A stretch of 64,000 nucleotides of DNA, taken from Monoplex corrugatus. Its lineage: Eukaryota > Mollusca > Gastropoda > Littorinimorpha > Ranellidae. The first letter of the stretch is position 1. Each line of letters starts with the position of its first letter. The notes under the pieces are model-generated. The model was not told where the DNA came from, did not search any database, and saw only the letters and a list, made by a program, of their open reading frames with translations. This document shows positions 58,101 to 64,000 of the stretch, piece by piece. The translations under genes were made by a program, and so were the position numbers. The stretch spans positions 22,700,782 through 22,764,781 of the forward strand of contig JAPXFY010000023.1 of NCBI GenBank assembly GCA_030674185.1. Reading direction: 5' to 3'.

Positions 58101-58343
58101 GTGACTGTGTTACAATTGTTTCAGAAATGCTCAATGTCGCTTTAAAGAAGCCAGCTGCCATGAGCAGTGCCTTCGTCTACTATGATCCACACAAAGCAGT
58201 AGATGGTGTCAAAGGAAATTATCATGGCGAGTGTACTTACACTTCTGACAAAGACCCGAACCCTAACCGTTGGTGGAGTGTGGACCTGGTGGGGCTCTAC
58301 CATGTCTACAGCGTAATCATCACTAACAGAGGAGACTGCTGTG
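30096..58343 (+). CDS. mosaic CUB/LDLa/C-type lectin/vWA/F-type lectin protein (multi-exon, incomplete)
   Basis: Gene model joined from exons 30,096-32,120 (frameshifted), 34,093-34,243 (frameshifted), 38,778-38,828, 39,647-39,936, 40,839-40,980, 43,311-43,463, 46,454-46,492, 48,257-48,472, 54,228-54,464 and 58,125-58,343. All internal introns have AG acceptors and GT donors. From 38,778 on, exon lengths and phases fit exactly and no stop occurs. Domain order is leader, Ser/Thr-rich, CUB-like, LDLa, C-type-lectin-like, LDLa, LDLa, linker, vWA, FTP1, half of FTP2. Cysteine-rich extracellular modules imply a secreted or membrane-anchored recognition protein. No transmembrane segment or end was found; the remainder may lie in or beyond the 58.9 kb gap. 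I do not recognise a named orthologue. The 5' start is uncertain. Confidence 0.75.
32481..32930. repeat. two-copy tandem duplication, about 221 bp
   Basis: Unit one starts at GCGTGTATGCACATTG (32,481) and unit two at GCGTGTAAGCACATTG (32,702). Both contain GGTATGTTACTGCACAGTCTG, cut here to GTATGTTACTGCACAGTCTG, and ATTCAACAAACACATTT. It lies in the first mapped intron. Confidence 0.8.
33040..33155. repeat. TG microsatellite
   Basis: TG tract with GGCGGCGCGG near its left end. Intronic. Confidence 0.95.
34093..34243 (+). pseudogene. mosaic gene exon: end of third LDLa module and linker (one-base shift)
   Basis: The acceptor TTCTGCAG precedes AAATTACCTGTGTGACGG. Joined to 32,120 it completes an LDLa module across the intron: ANGQLIPLMKE then NYLCDGAPDCLDQSDERLC, in perfect phase. 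The following STCTEGKIMCPGFGC continues, but the frame that fits the next exon is YADFLNCTSSDK, one base off. The exon is 151 bases long, whereas the flanking phases require 152. The donor GTATGT is at 34,244. Confidence 0.65.
34250..34475. repeat. GT microsatellite
   Basis: GT tract with GC interruptions, beginning six bases after the splice donor. Confidence 0.95.
34690..35440 (-). mobile_element. L2/CR1-like LINE, RT relic
   Basis: Minus strand shows GYRADHSIETALSKVFNDLL, ELFKPYLSYKTQSIVTGD and WGVPKDSLLGCFLHYVL. These correspond to the ETALL, YLxxRxQxV and GVPQGSVLGP motifs of the RT core, with decay. It is intronic to the plus-strand gene. Confidence 0.6.
35600..35735. mobile_element. 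foldback family fragment
   Basis: Contains AACATCCAAAACAAGTCTGA and TTAAATACGCGTTTTGATTC, the outer parts of the foldback family at 5.9 kb. It directly abuts the palindromic element to its right. Confidence 0.5.
35737..36034. mobile_element. 298-bp palindromic MITE-like element
   Basis: Two arms of about 125 bp are almost perfect reverse complements: left ATCTAACACAG, TACGCTACCCATTCAGC, AAAGGAGCGCCCAAGCCC, CTCTGCAACTACCC; right arm the reverse. The loop is about 40 bases of purine-rich sequence. There is no coding capacity. Near-identity of the arms suggests recent insertion or arm conversion. Confidence 0.8.
36490..38757. repeat. 62-bp satellite with higher-order repeat
   Basis: About 36 copies of a 62-bp unit (GCCATAGTGTGGTTATTAG, TATACATTTAGTAACACTG, TACGTAATACATGAACATAG). 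Diagnostic variants (GTGCAT, TATCACTATACG, ATTGGT, AGCAT) recur in the same order with a shift of about 608 bp, for example 36,784 and 37,392. This indicates a ten-unit higher-order repeat duplicated at least twice. Units after about 38,130 carry more small deletions. It ends about 20 bases before the next splice acceptor. Confidence 0.95.
38778..38828 (+). CDS. mosaic gene linker exon (51 bp)
   Basis: The acceptor TTCTTATTGCAG precedes it and the donor is GTTGGT. It encodes KTDTLFTTNIRFPDNK in phase 1 to phase 1, matching the exon ends on both sides. Because it is so small and the donor is weak, phase agreement is the main support. Confidence 0.6.
39647..39936 (+). CDS. mosaic gene vWA exon 1
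   Basis: Acceptor TACTTCCAG, donor GTAAGT. It encodes DEMPSFYKESHDVDLVIILH, then SSSTLTDRDYQFITEQL, VGFMLFDSQTHVQFML and NATGGTNIAGALR. This is the first two thirds of a von Willebrand A (Rossmann-like) domain. The metal-site motif DxSxS is HSSST here, so the first Asp is replaced by His, while the later GGT threonine is kept. The length of 290 bases fits phase 1 in and phase 0 out. Confidence 0.85.
39959..40052. repeat. TC and AT microsatellites
   Basis: CT tract, then AT repeats, then CT again, 20 bases after a splice donor. Confidence 0.95.
40708..40800. repeat. TGTCC / TGTCT pentanucleotide repeat
   Basis: Six CCTGT units followed by about twelve CTTGT-type units. Confidence 0.9.
40839..40980 (+). 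CDS. mosaic gene vWA exon 2
   Basis: Acceptor CTTTCCACAG, donor GTCATT (weak). It encodes MARTEMFSARNGDRSDVPNV, then ILLITAAASDMNSTNVIKEA and EETKNSQ. It matches the ARxxMFxxxNGxRxxxPxVxxLIT segment of vWA domains. The usual ITDG aspartate is replaced by Ala (ITAA). Phase 0 in, 1 out. Confidence 0.85.
41166..41415. repeat. CA and GA microsatellites
   Basis: CA tract (41,166-41,254) and GA tract (41,332-41,415), intronic. Confidence 0.95.
41815..43140 (-). mobile_element. RTE-like LINE, RT and C-terminus, degenerate
   Basis: Minus strand, in order: CFVVYTKAFNSV (RT Asp block decayed), VRQGCVLSPDLFSLYSE, INNLRYADNTVLIA (YADD as YADN), GLELNSKKT, MYGCEAWTERSQNKTEATEM, RRILNVPWTAKKTNE and LEHLVATGKLEGK, ending at a CATCAT tail. 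It is a near-complete RT half with frameshifts, closely related to 10,676-11,395. Located in the intron between vWA exons 2 and 3. Confidence 0.85.
43311..43463 (+). CDS. mosaic gene vWA exon 3
   Basis: Acceptor TGTTGACAG, donor GTAAGT. It encodes GIHIIVIGVGVPEAQELKSI, then ASWPLQESLFL and TVSGVGDPFYKI, the last strand and helix of the vWA fold (GIxIxVIGVG, then L..IAS.P). Phase 1 in and 1 out. With the two preceding exons it completes one vWA domain of about 190 residues. Confidence 0.85.
43565..44060. repeat. 34-bp minisatellite
   Basis: Fourteen or so imperfect copies of TAACACATGGGAGAAAAACA plus AATGTAACATG; three consecutive units near 43,830-43,930 are almost identical. A 189-residue minus-strand frame through it is an artefact of the repeat. 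Confidence 0.9.
44337..44520. repeat. 47-bp minisatellite, left part
   Basis: About four diverged copies of a 47-bp unit (TTGGACATTAAGATGGACAG, CAAACAGGCCATTTTTATGT). Interrupted by a LINE and resumed at 45,243. Confidence 0.85.
44521..45242 (-). mobile_element. I-type LINE, 3' end with RNase H, inserted in a minisatellite
   Basis: Minus strand: VDSKSALQSLKSC, TFCWIPSHCGIINNDRVD and RIAKSAAL, the RNase H signature of I-type LINEs (DSKSA, WIPSHxGI, D..AK). The element is 5'-truncated, has stops, and ends in a tail reading GTTAAAAGAAATAACGAACG. CATTTTT at 44,514-44,520 and 45,243-45,249 is a 7-base target duplication. Confidence 0.8.
45243..45536. repeat. 47-bp minisatellite, right part
   Basis: Six copies. 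Two unit versions (AACTGGACGTTAAGATGG and GATTGGACTTTGATATGG) alternate, a dimeric arrangement. Confidence 0.9.
46085..46175. repeat. GA microsatellite
   Basis: Nearly pure GA tract of about 75 bases after a purine-rich lead. Confidence 0.95.
46454..46492 (+). CDS. mosaic gene 39-bp linker exon
   Basis: Acceptor TTTTTGTTGCAG, donor GTAAGA. It encodes LGILPHLLDKGKM between the vWA and FTP domains. Phase 1 to phase 1, consistent with both neighbours. Confidence 0.6.
47216..47494 (+). pseudogene. possible orphan FTP-like exon relic
   Basis: An open frame of 92 codons reads NIGTQVSNISIHIRHDEAGE, NPNCLTVDKQ, TCCQLRKRTLSCQAV and TTIHIPDS. The order (V-S-N-x-x-I, later T-L-x-C then T-I-x-I) resembles the second half of an FTP or related galactose-binding-like fold, as in 54,228-54,464. 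CAATACTCAG just upstream could be an acceptor, but no good donor follows and the phase chain does not need it. It could also be unrelated coding or repeat debris. Confidence 0.25.
48257..48472 (+). CDS. mosaic gene FTP1 (F-type lectin) exon 1
   Basis: Acceptor CCTTTTAG, donor GTGAGT. It encodes ELINVALNKPANLSQSHG, GKAVDGFTG, CVETVPSDLNPRQWWRVNL and IDSVIVTNYEDCC. This is the N-terminal half of an F-type lectin (fucolectin/FTP) fold, with the NVALxKPA start, AVDG, WWRV and DCC signatures. The sugar-binding His (in CxHT) is Glu and the first Arg of RxD is Tyr, so canonical fucose binding is doubtful. Confidence 0.85.
48785..48882. repeat. AT microsatellite
   Basis: Two AT-rich tracts around a short TTTATACTTATT spacer. 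Confidence 0.95.
48890..50500. other. intron, no gene recognised
   Basis: A 33-base direct repeat (AACACGCCAATCTATGTTGG and following) occurs at 49,320 and 49,383. The stretch 49,140-49,260 has an open frame (MVKPSGLQLRADLVPDTC) with no assignable family. It would introduce a stop if spliced after 48,472. Confidence 0.4.
50506..50638. repeat. TG microsatellite at LINE 3' end
   Basis: TG tract with TTG interruptions immediately beyond the tail of the minus-strand LINE to the right. Confidence 0.95.
50639..53265 (-). mobile_element. I-type LINE, near-complete ORF2 lacking RNase H
   Basis: Minus strand, in order: LQWNCRSISTNSAYLEHFL (start of APE endonuclease), DLSLISPELVP, TLGSDHLPIIITI (endonuclease end), DAVSNEMIKHLP, GIPQGSVIATLLFNILI and VQYADDICIW (RT with intact YADD), then LSYAQEVFFSAPKYLLKKIQ and SIKIALGVPAHASNLETYKD. 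It is broken by many stops and shifts. The RNase H domain expected after this point is missing. Its tail TTAAATCAAAGAACGAAC resembles that of the copy at 44,521. It lies in the FTP1 intron. Confidence 0.85.
53270..53640. other. intron, no gene recognised
   Basis: Short AT-rich stretch with no recognised feature. Confidence 0.5.
53640..53776 (-). mobile_element. L1/Tx1-like LINE fragment
   Basis: Minus strand VCHITYFLNDGSFLT resembles the I.DLL.xDGSFLT segment in the C-terminal domain of L1/Tx1 elements. Bases 53,688-53,776 are about 95% identical to 56,037-56,125, inside the larger L1/Tx1 relic. Confidence 0.5.
53777..53866. repeat. TG microsatellite
   Basis: TG tract with two GTG-TTG interruptions, directly beside the LINE fragment. 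Confidence 0.95.
54228..54464 (+). CDS. mosaic gene FTP1 (F-type lectin) exon 2
   Basis: The acceptor TTTATTTGCAG follows a 5.7-kb intron that contains a LINE. It encodes FRLSNFYIFVTMTEME, LCHYHAGSFAQGTSKRLRC, THPIRGRYVTLVMYGDN and MMVCEVEVLG, the C-terminal half of the FTP fold (RLxNF..V, GRYVTL, CEVEVLG). The Arg of the X4-R position after the DCC of the previous exon is kept. I prefer the donor GTACGT at 54,465 because its phase 1 fits the next exon. Confidence 0.85.
54965..55162. repeat. TACC, CATC and CATA tetranucleotide repeats
   Basis: Successive tetranucleotide blocks: TACC, CATC, CATA with CATG. Confidence 0.95.
55300..57720 (-). mobile_element. L1/Tx1-like LINE relic
   Basis: Minus strand, in order: MRVNTFYKDMYTKK, CETNLVDAGFALKNMKKMKQ (pre-RT), NTINGTPNTLLNVLYKIGFA, QTDFVANRYLGDNIRLIYDL (the QxGFxxGRxIxxNIxLIxD motif), LNSHKAFD, then VCRITYFLNDGSFLT, and finally YIPWNKVFMKIHKMQEVKQK and CCDLCLETKDSSDHMF (Cx2C...H). 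These are the L1/Tx1 landmarks. It has many stops. Intronic, between FTP1 and FTP2. Confidence 0.75.
58125..58343 (+). CDS. mosaic gene FTP2 (F-type lectin) exon 1
   Basis: Acceptor TTGTTTCAG, donor GTCAGT. It encodes KMLNVALKKPAAMSSAFVYY, KAVDGVKGN, CTYTSDKDPNPNRWWSVDLV and YSVIITNRGDCC. It is paralogous to the exon at 48,257. Here the RGD motif of F-type lectins is present but the usual His of CTHT is Tyr. Its partner exon (second half of the fold) is not visible before the gap at 58,901 nor clearly after it, so the gene is incomplete here. Confidence 0.85.
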
Positions 58344-58776
58344 GTCAGTATGTGTTGCAGACTGAAAAGCAAAATCACAAGAAGTCTTTTCTGTAAAAGG
58401 GAAATTTGTCAGGACTAACTGACAATCACATGACAAAATAAAATCCACAAGATTGTCAAGCCATTCGAACAATCACTATTTTGGTACACACATTATCACA
58501 ACAATACAGATGTTGTTACTTCTAAACGTCACTGATGTGAAGCGAAGACGATGAAAGCCAAATTTCAGTACTGTCAGAAATTCTTGTTCATACACCTTTC
58601 TTCAAAAGCGCTGATTTAAAGAACTGTTTTTGGTCTCTCTGACCTTGACCTTGGTGTCATGCTTTCCAGACTTATACATTGGGACTTCTCAATGATCCAC
58701 ATTTCTGACCCCAATTTGGTAGATGTGCTGCCAGACACAAATAGAAAAAATATTGTTAAAAGATTTTTATCATACA

Positions 58777-58900
58777 CACACACACATACACACACACACA
58801 CACATACACACACACACCACACACACACCACACACACACACACACACACATACATACACACACATACACACACACACATACACACACACACACACACACA
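58777..58900. repeat. CA microsatellite, truncated by gap
   Basis: CA tract with ATA interruptions running into the N run. The tract probably caused the gap. Confidence 0.95.
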
Positions 58901-59000
58901 NNNNNNNNNNNNNNNNNNNNNNNNNNNNNNNNNNNNNNNNNNNNNNNNNNNNNNNNNNNNNNNNNNNNNNNNNNNNNNNNNNNNNNNNNNNNNNNNNNNN
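58901..59000. other. assembly gap (100 N)
   Basis: Exactly 100 N, true length unknown. It follows the last recognised exon of the mosaic gene by about 560 bases. Confidence 1.
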
Positions 59001-59069
59001 AATGAAAGATATAGAAGGGAAATTTTGTTTGCATAGACATTGATGACAGTACTTTCTTCATCACATTAG

Positions 59070-59173
59070 CAATACCACCATCCATGTGGGACAGGAGAAA
59101 GACAGAGTGGACTAACCAGCTGGAACAAAATCCTTACATTTTACTTCATGGCTTAGAGGGCGTACCTTTACAT
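59070..59173 (+). CDS. candidate exon of unknown function
   Basis: Bounded by CATCACATTAG and a consensus donor GTAAGT. With phase 1 entry it encodes AIPPSMWDRRKTEWTNQLEQ and NPYILLHGLEGVPLH without stops (104 bases, phase 0 exit). It could be a further exon of the plus-strand gene, but no domain is recognised and the missing FTP2 half should precede it. Chance or repeat-derived sequence is possible. Confidence 0.3.
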
Positions 59174-59179
59174 GTAAGT

Positions 59180-60085
59180 CTCTTATACAGAATGTCAACG
59201 TTAATTTATATAAAAAAAAAATGGTCAGTTATAGCAGATCAGTTTTCTTTCTGGTCTGTTTATTGTACATTGAAGGCACACAGTCACGTTAGAGGCATTT
59301 GTTGTCATGAAAAAAGAGAAACTGGAATTAATATGGAGTGGTTGAAAGTATAACCAGTTTTAGTAGAGGCAGGAGTATGCTAGACAGGTGTGCAGACTGG
59401 GAAAGGGTGCTGTTTCATTCTCTCACAACGGTGAATGCATTTCCTTGGTAACTGGAATCCAGTCTGTTGTTCACACAATCTAAGAGTTAAAAGCACTGGC
59501 TGATGGTTTTGCTTTTACAGACAGAAGCTGAGTACGTATTTACTGAGAGAAAGGCTTGCGCACATATGTTTGATATAATGGTATTGTCGTATCAGCGAAC
59601 AGAAAAATGTTGAGTGTCGCTCAGAATCCATGAATGCTGCTTTGTTGGTTTGAAGCAGCTGGAAACAATATGGCAGTGCAGTATGATGTATTGGTATTGT
59701 GTCAATCGCCAGAGGGAAGAACATGGAGGACTGTTCAAATTTGAAGTCGTTAACTTGGCAAGGAAGAAGAACCACATCACAGCCATTCTGAACAGCATTT
59801 GGCTGTAAAACCACCACGCAAGGAAAGACAAGTTCATGATGAGACACTTTACACCCACGTTACAGTCGGTTACAGTCAAAAATACAGAAGGGGCATTAAA
59901 TAAATAAAGAACTTAAAGCAACCAAGCGCACTGAACCTGTGAGGCAGGTGACCAGAATATTAGAAAGATAAAGCAGTAAGAGTGAGAAAATCTCCTCCCT
60001 CACCCCTTATGATTTTCTGACCATACTAAAAAAGCTGATTTCGTGACATTACTCCCCTGCAAACATCAGGGTTACAAGACAACTT
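59180..60085. other. between the convergent genes; probable 3' UTR of the receptor
   Basis: No repeat or open frame of note. It should contain the minus-strand 3' UTR of the receptor. A TTTATT (AATAAA on the minus strand) lies near 59,257. Confidence 0.4.
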
Positions 60086-62149
60086 TTACCTTGTCCTGTT
60101 TTTCATAACTGCGTTGTCCATACGCTGAAATGCAGCCAACCTTTTCTGTCGTTCTTCCTCAGCCTGGCGTCTGCGTTCTCTGATTGTGTTAAATGTGTAG
60201 AGATAGGGGTTAATAGCGGGGTTAAGGGGCAAAACCATGATGGCCAGCAACACGTTCACTTCACCAGAGATGGGTATACCACTGGAGGCCAGTAAGCCCA
60301 ACAAACCGATGGGAAACCAGCAGAGAAAATCGCTGACAGCAATGGTGATGAGACGTTGGGCGATGGTCAGATCTTTGTGTAGTTTGCCTATTGATGACGA
60401 GGAGGATGAGGCGGGGGAGGACATGTTGCTTTTGATGGACCAGTAGATAGATAGCTGCCCCAGGCCGATCACCATGAAGAGCACAAAGTTGACAACGATC
60501 ATCACACCGAAGGAGTAGCGCTGACCTGGAAACTTGTGTCTGGTGATGGGAAGTGGAATGCAGATACTTGTCTGGCTGTAGAACTCCCAGTGGGCTGCGA
60601 TTGGTAGCAAAGGAACTGCAGCCAGTAGCAAACCCAGTGTCCACACAGCGGCACATGCCATATGGGCTGACCGTCGGGAGAAATGAAACTGGCTGAAGGG
60701 AAAGCGCAAAGCAACAAAGCGGTCATAGGTGATAAGACATATGATGAAAGCAGATACCTCACTGGACAATAACGATAAAATCCCTGCTGTTTTGCATGCT
60801 GCACTATGTTTCCACGCAACGTTCTTTGATACAAAATTACCTCGATATATTTGATCAGCAATTCCTATTATCAACAGATAGACTCCCATCAGAAAATCGG
60901 ACACACAAAGATGAGTGACCAAAGTCCCAAACCCCAGTGACTTACTGGAAGCACAGCAAGTCCTAAGAAAAAAACTGCCGAGATTTCCCATAAGGGTCAG
61001 ACCACTAAACACAAACAGCAGAATTCGGTAAAAGTTGGAACGGAGAAGGTCGTCACATGACGATATTTCATCTGTAGGAGCATGACAGCCAAAGACATTA
61101 AACCCTTGGGGTAGTATGTCAGGACAGCACAGTCTGAAATCACTTGCGTAGACTAACCGAAGTTTGAACAAACCTGAAAATACATCATGCGGAAAGATAT
61201 GAACACCTGAGCCTCGAAGATCGATGACTTCAAGTTTTGACAGAAATCGAAATCCAGCTTCATCAATTTTTTCGAAATTACAGAACGACAGATTGAGTGT
61301 CCGTAAATTTGGAAATAATGACACAACACTAGTGTTAAACATTAAGTTTGATATTCGGGTTAATTTCAAGACTTGTAATGTCTGCATCTCAAAATACTGA
61401 ACTGTGTCTTTAACAATAAAGTTTTGAACAAGTGGATTTCCAGACAAATAGAACTCTCTCAAGGTATTTATGGCGTCCAGATCACTTGTTTGTATTGATC
61501 TGATTTTATTATCCCCCACGTCAAGTGTTCGAAGAAACAACATCCGAAAACCTGTCAAATTGGTCAGATCGTTGAGAGCCAAATTTAGATAAATAAGATC
61601 TCTGTTGTACTGAAGGTCTGAAGGTTTTAACATAGACCCTCTAGCATTAAGATATTTCAGCGTACTATATGCATGCACTGGAAAAAAATGTGAACAGTAA
61701 AATGCCAACCCATAGCATGTACATTCTTCTGGACAATGAAAATGACAAAACCACTCATCATCACTCTGTGGACATTGACGCAAACCATCACAGAAGTGAT
61801 CTGGATGCACACAAACCTTGGAACCTCGACATCGGTAGAAACCAGTACAAGTATAGTTTTCACAATGAATTTCGTCAGCTTTCTGTGGACAGTCACTGAC
61901 TCCATTGCAGCGGAGGAAGACAGGCAGACAGTAGCCACTGGAGATACAATGGAAATGACTGTTTGGACATCTGCTTCTGTTTGTGGGGTCACTGAAGGCT
62001 GTGAAATATAAGGTGTAATTGCTGTCAAAATTAACGACTGCAGGTGGAGGTGCACTGTACCACAAGAGGTTCCTTACCCTGGTCAGAGGTGGTTCTCTTT
62101 TGTAGTAAATGGAAGATTGTAGTCTACAGTCAATCCCTTTTGATAACGA
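60086..62149 (-). CDS. LDLa-LRR G protein-coupled receptor, GRL101/LGR type C-like (large 3' exon)
   Basis: An open frame of 687 codons follows a splice acceptor (GTTACAG, AG at 62,150-62,151) and ends at 60,086. Order in exon residues: end of a Cys-containing beta-rich domain (1-58), two six-Cys LDLa modules (61-96 and 101-135), a Cys-rich LRR cap, about seven leucine-rich repeats (162-335), a hinge with CC...SSC (341-365), then seven membrane helices. Helix landmarks: GN in TM1, LCVSDFLMGVYLLIIG in TM2, DRF in place of DRY after TM3, CWFP in TM6 and NPYLY in TM7. Intracellular loop 3 is Ser-rich. This is the architecture of relaxin-receptor-like LGRs and of the snail receptor GRL101, which senses extracellular ligands via LDLa/LRR. 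There is no frameshift, so it is likely functional. The ligand is unknown. Confidence 0.92.
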   Translation of the reverse strand, partial: SLSKGIDCRLQSSIYYKREPPLTRVRNLLWYSAPPPAVVNFDSNYTLYFTAFSDPTNRSRCPNSHFHCISSGYCLPVFLRCNGVSDCPQKADEIHCENYTCTGFYRCRGSKVCVHPDHFCDGLRQCPQSDDEWFCHFHCPEECTCYGLAFYCSHFFPVHAYSTLKYLNARGSMLKPSDLQYNRDLIYLNLALNDLTNLTGFRMLFLRTLDVGDNKIRSIQTSDLDAINTLREFYLSGNPLVQNFIVKDTVQYFEMQTLQVLKLTRISNLMFNTSVVSLFPNLRTLNLSFCNFEKIDEAGFRFLSKLEVIDLRGSGVHIFPHDVFSGLFKLRLVYASDFRLCCPDILPQGFNVFGCHAPTDEISSCDDLLRSNFYRILLFVFSGLTLMGNLGSFFLRTCCASSKSLGFGTLVTHLCVSDFLMGVYLLIIGIADQIYRGNFVSKNVAWKHSAACKTAGILSLLSSEVSAFIICLITYDRFVALRFPFSQFHFSRRSAHMACAAVWTLGLLLAAVPLLPIAAHWEFYSQTSICIPLPITRHKFPGQRYSFGVMIVVNFVLFMVIGLGQLSIYWSIKSNMSSPASSSSSSIGKLHKDLTIAQRLITIAVSDFLCWFPIGLLGLLASSGIPISGEVNVLLAIMVLPLNPAINPYLYTFNTIRERRRQAEEERQKRLAAFQRMDNAVMKNRTR

Positions 62150-62151
62150 CT

Positions 62152-62292
<141 letters not shown>

Positions 62293-62372
62293 TAATCAAT
62301 CAATGAACTTGTTCGTATGTACTCCTTTAACTGGTATAATCAATGAACATGTTTGCTATCTACTCCTTTAAC

Positions 62373-62618
62373 TGGTGTAATTGTCACATTACTGATGGAC
62401 TGCATCAGCAGATAGGATCCTGCATCTCTGTTTCCTGAGTGTGACAGCAAGCAGTTTAGGTATGCGAGATTGCTGTTTTGAAGGATGGTCAAGAAAAGTG
62501 TATTATGACTGGTGATGTAAGCAGGTAACGCACAGTGATGTTCTGAAGGACCGTCTGGGATACTGTATCGAGGGTGACTTGGCCTTAAGCTGCCTGACCA
62601 CCTGAAGCGCAAGTTCAA
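62373..62618 (-). CDS. candidate upstream exon of the receptor gene
   Basis: Open minus-strand frame: SIPDGPSEHHCALPAYITSH, TLFLTILQNSNLAYLNCLLS and LLMQSISNVTITP, then GTTAAAG as a possible donor at 62,372. The exit phase (0) fits the entry phase of the large exon, and the joined product would be a beta-rich extracellular domain (possibly CUB-like) continuing as LSKGIDCRLQSSIYY. The 5' limit is uncertain; CTTGCGCTTCAG at about 62,601-62,612 could be the acceptor. Confidence 0.5.
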
Positions 62619-62839
62619 GCCCTGGTGGGAGAAAAATGGGGACAGCAGAAGGGCACCCAGGAATCATGACCTGAATGCAGAATAGCCCCCTAAGAGTGTA
62701 CGGAGTTTAGAGCTAAAACGCTTGCTTGATGGGGGCTTCTCGTCTGGGGACCCTCGTCTGTCTATCTCTAACCTAGGTTTCTTGCCACTGACACATGGCT
62801 AGATCAATGACTTCTGTGATCGGTCCTGAGGATGTCTAG

Positions 62840-64000
62840 GAAAGAGTCAGAAACCACAGGCTAGAAACAAACAACCGTACCAAGGACATCCACGCTGATG
62901 ATTCAGATGAGGAATGTGTACAGGCTACTATTCCAAGCTCCTGAAACAGTATTCGCCTCACACAAGTACAAAGAAAAAAGGGAGAGGCCGAATGAAGAAA
63001 CAGTCCATAAAGTATAATACTCTGATAGGAAAGAGTACCCCAGAACACAAACGAGTTACATTTTCATATATTGTATACGTAGTCCATAGGGACGCCGACG
63101 GGGTAAAATAGTCAAAGGTGAAAACATCTCACAAATGCAGATGTGAACGAGAGATGGATGATATCCAGAGAAAAAAGTGCAATCTTAAGAAACAAATGAA
63201 CGCTGCCTCAAAATTTGAGAAACTAGGGTTAGAGAAAAAATGGAAAGACCTCAAAGTGAAACATAATGCTCTCATCAAATACATAGAATCAGCGAATAGG
63301 AGAAGGAGCAAAAAGAAGTCCTACGATTGCTTGTTAAGCGACCCCTCTTATTTGTCAGGAAACTATTTAAACAGCCTAGATACAGGACACTCACAGTGGA
63401 CAAAGAAGCTCTGAAACAGTATTTCAGAAAAAGAAATTCCGACCCTCAAGCACTGTAACCTCTAAAGCTGGGGAAACACACCATCAACAATGGAAGCAAA
63501 GAAAGCCAGAGACAAATGACCTCCTGGGCATTGTGAAATATCTTACCTGCTGTATAAGAAATGTCCCAGAATCCTCGAGTAGCCTCACGAATTGATAAGA
63601 TCAGCAAGGAGGAACTTGATGATCAGCAACCAATGGATGGTAGCTGATGGAGTGTACATTCCAAAAGAACAGATGTCGGGTGGCTATGGCCAATCCAGAT
63701 CAATATCGCTTCTAAGTGTTGAAGGGAAATTTCCTTGTCTTGGCAGCAAGACTGAATAAATATTTCATACTGTCAGTATTTGACTGTATCTGTCCATTAA
63801 GGAGATTCTGGCTGTTTGGAACATGCTACGATGGTTGGGAAAACAATCTAAAAAGCTGTAGCAGAGAATATGATCTCTGTGTGATTTGGCTTGATGTGGT
63901 AAATGAGTATGGATCAGTCGCATCCAAGATGATTCCACTGGCTCTCAAAATGTATCACGTCCCAAAGAACATCTACGAAATTTTAAAAAATACATTCTTA
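62840..64000 (+). mobile_element. R2/Hero-like LINE, 5' and RT part, cut by window end
   Basis: Plus strand, in order: DIHADDSDEECVQATIP, a basic region, RRRSKKKSYDCLLSDPS, FKQPRYRTLTVDKEALKQYF, ISNQWMVADGVYIPKEQM, ISLLSVEGKFPCL, VIWLDVVNEYGSVASKMI and ALKMYHVPKNIYEIL. It is the same family and order as 27,860 down to 26,575. Frameshifts and stops make it non-functional. The rest of the RT lies beyond the window. Confidence 0.75.

Overview
This window is AT-rich, intron-rich eukaryotic nuclear DNA. It most likely comes from a mollusc, probably a marine snail (moderate confidence, from protein types and repeats only). It holds two host genes in a landscape dominated by degenerate LINEs, satellites and microsatellites. 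There are no bacterial operons, CRISPR arrays, rRNA genes or convincing tRNA genes. Two 100-base N runs (11,582-11,681 and 58,901-59,000) are assembly gaps of unknown true size.

Layout. 1-30 kb is repeat territory: CR1/L2-like, RTE-like and R2/Hero-like LINE pieces, a MULE transposase relic, SINE-like repeats, foldback elements, minisatellites (42, 70, 32 and about 50 bp units), a large imperfect tandem duplication (16.98-20.76 kb), and a compact minus-strand unit (25.7-26.2 kb) with heat-shock-element clusters, CCAAT boxes, a TATA box and a poly(A) signal.

30.1-58.3 kb holds one plus-strand multi-exon gene. I could chain its exons by splice sites and reading phase. The predicted extracellular protein reads: leader and Ser/Thr-rich stretch, CUB-like, LDLa-like, C-type-lectin-like, two more LDLa-like modules, one complete vWA domain over three exons, one complete F-type-lectin/FTP domain over two exons, and the first half of a second FTP domain. 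From 38,778 to 58,343 all splice phases agree and the frame is open. The first part (30.1-34.2 kb) carries several one-base frameshifts. Introns hold a 62-bp satellite with higher-order structure, a 298-bp palindrome, an L2-like RT relic, and RTE-, I- and L1/Tx1-type LINE relics. The second half of FTP2 was not found; the 58.9 kb gap lies just downstream.

60.1-62.6 kb, minus strand, holds an intact receptor gene of the LGR type C / GRL101 kind: two LDLa modules, leucine-rich repeats and a seven-helix domain, with the last 687 codons in a single exon. It converges on the mosaic gene. The window ends inside another R2/Hero-like LINE (62.84-64.0 kb).

Both genes encode extracellular recognition modules (LDLa plus lectin, vWA or LRR), so they may be recognition or receptor proteins. 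No functional link between them is shown by the sequence.
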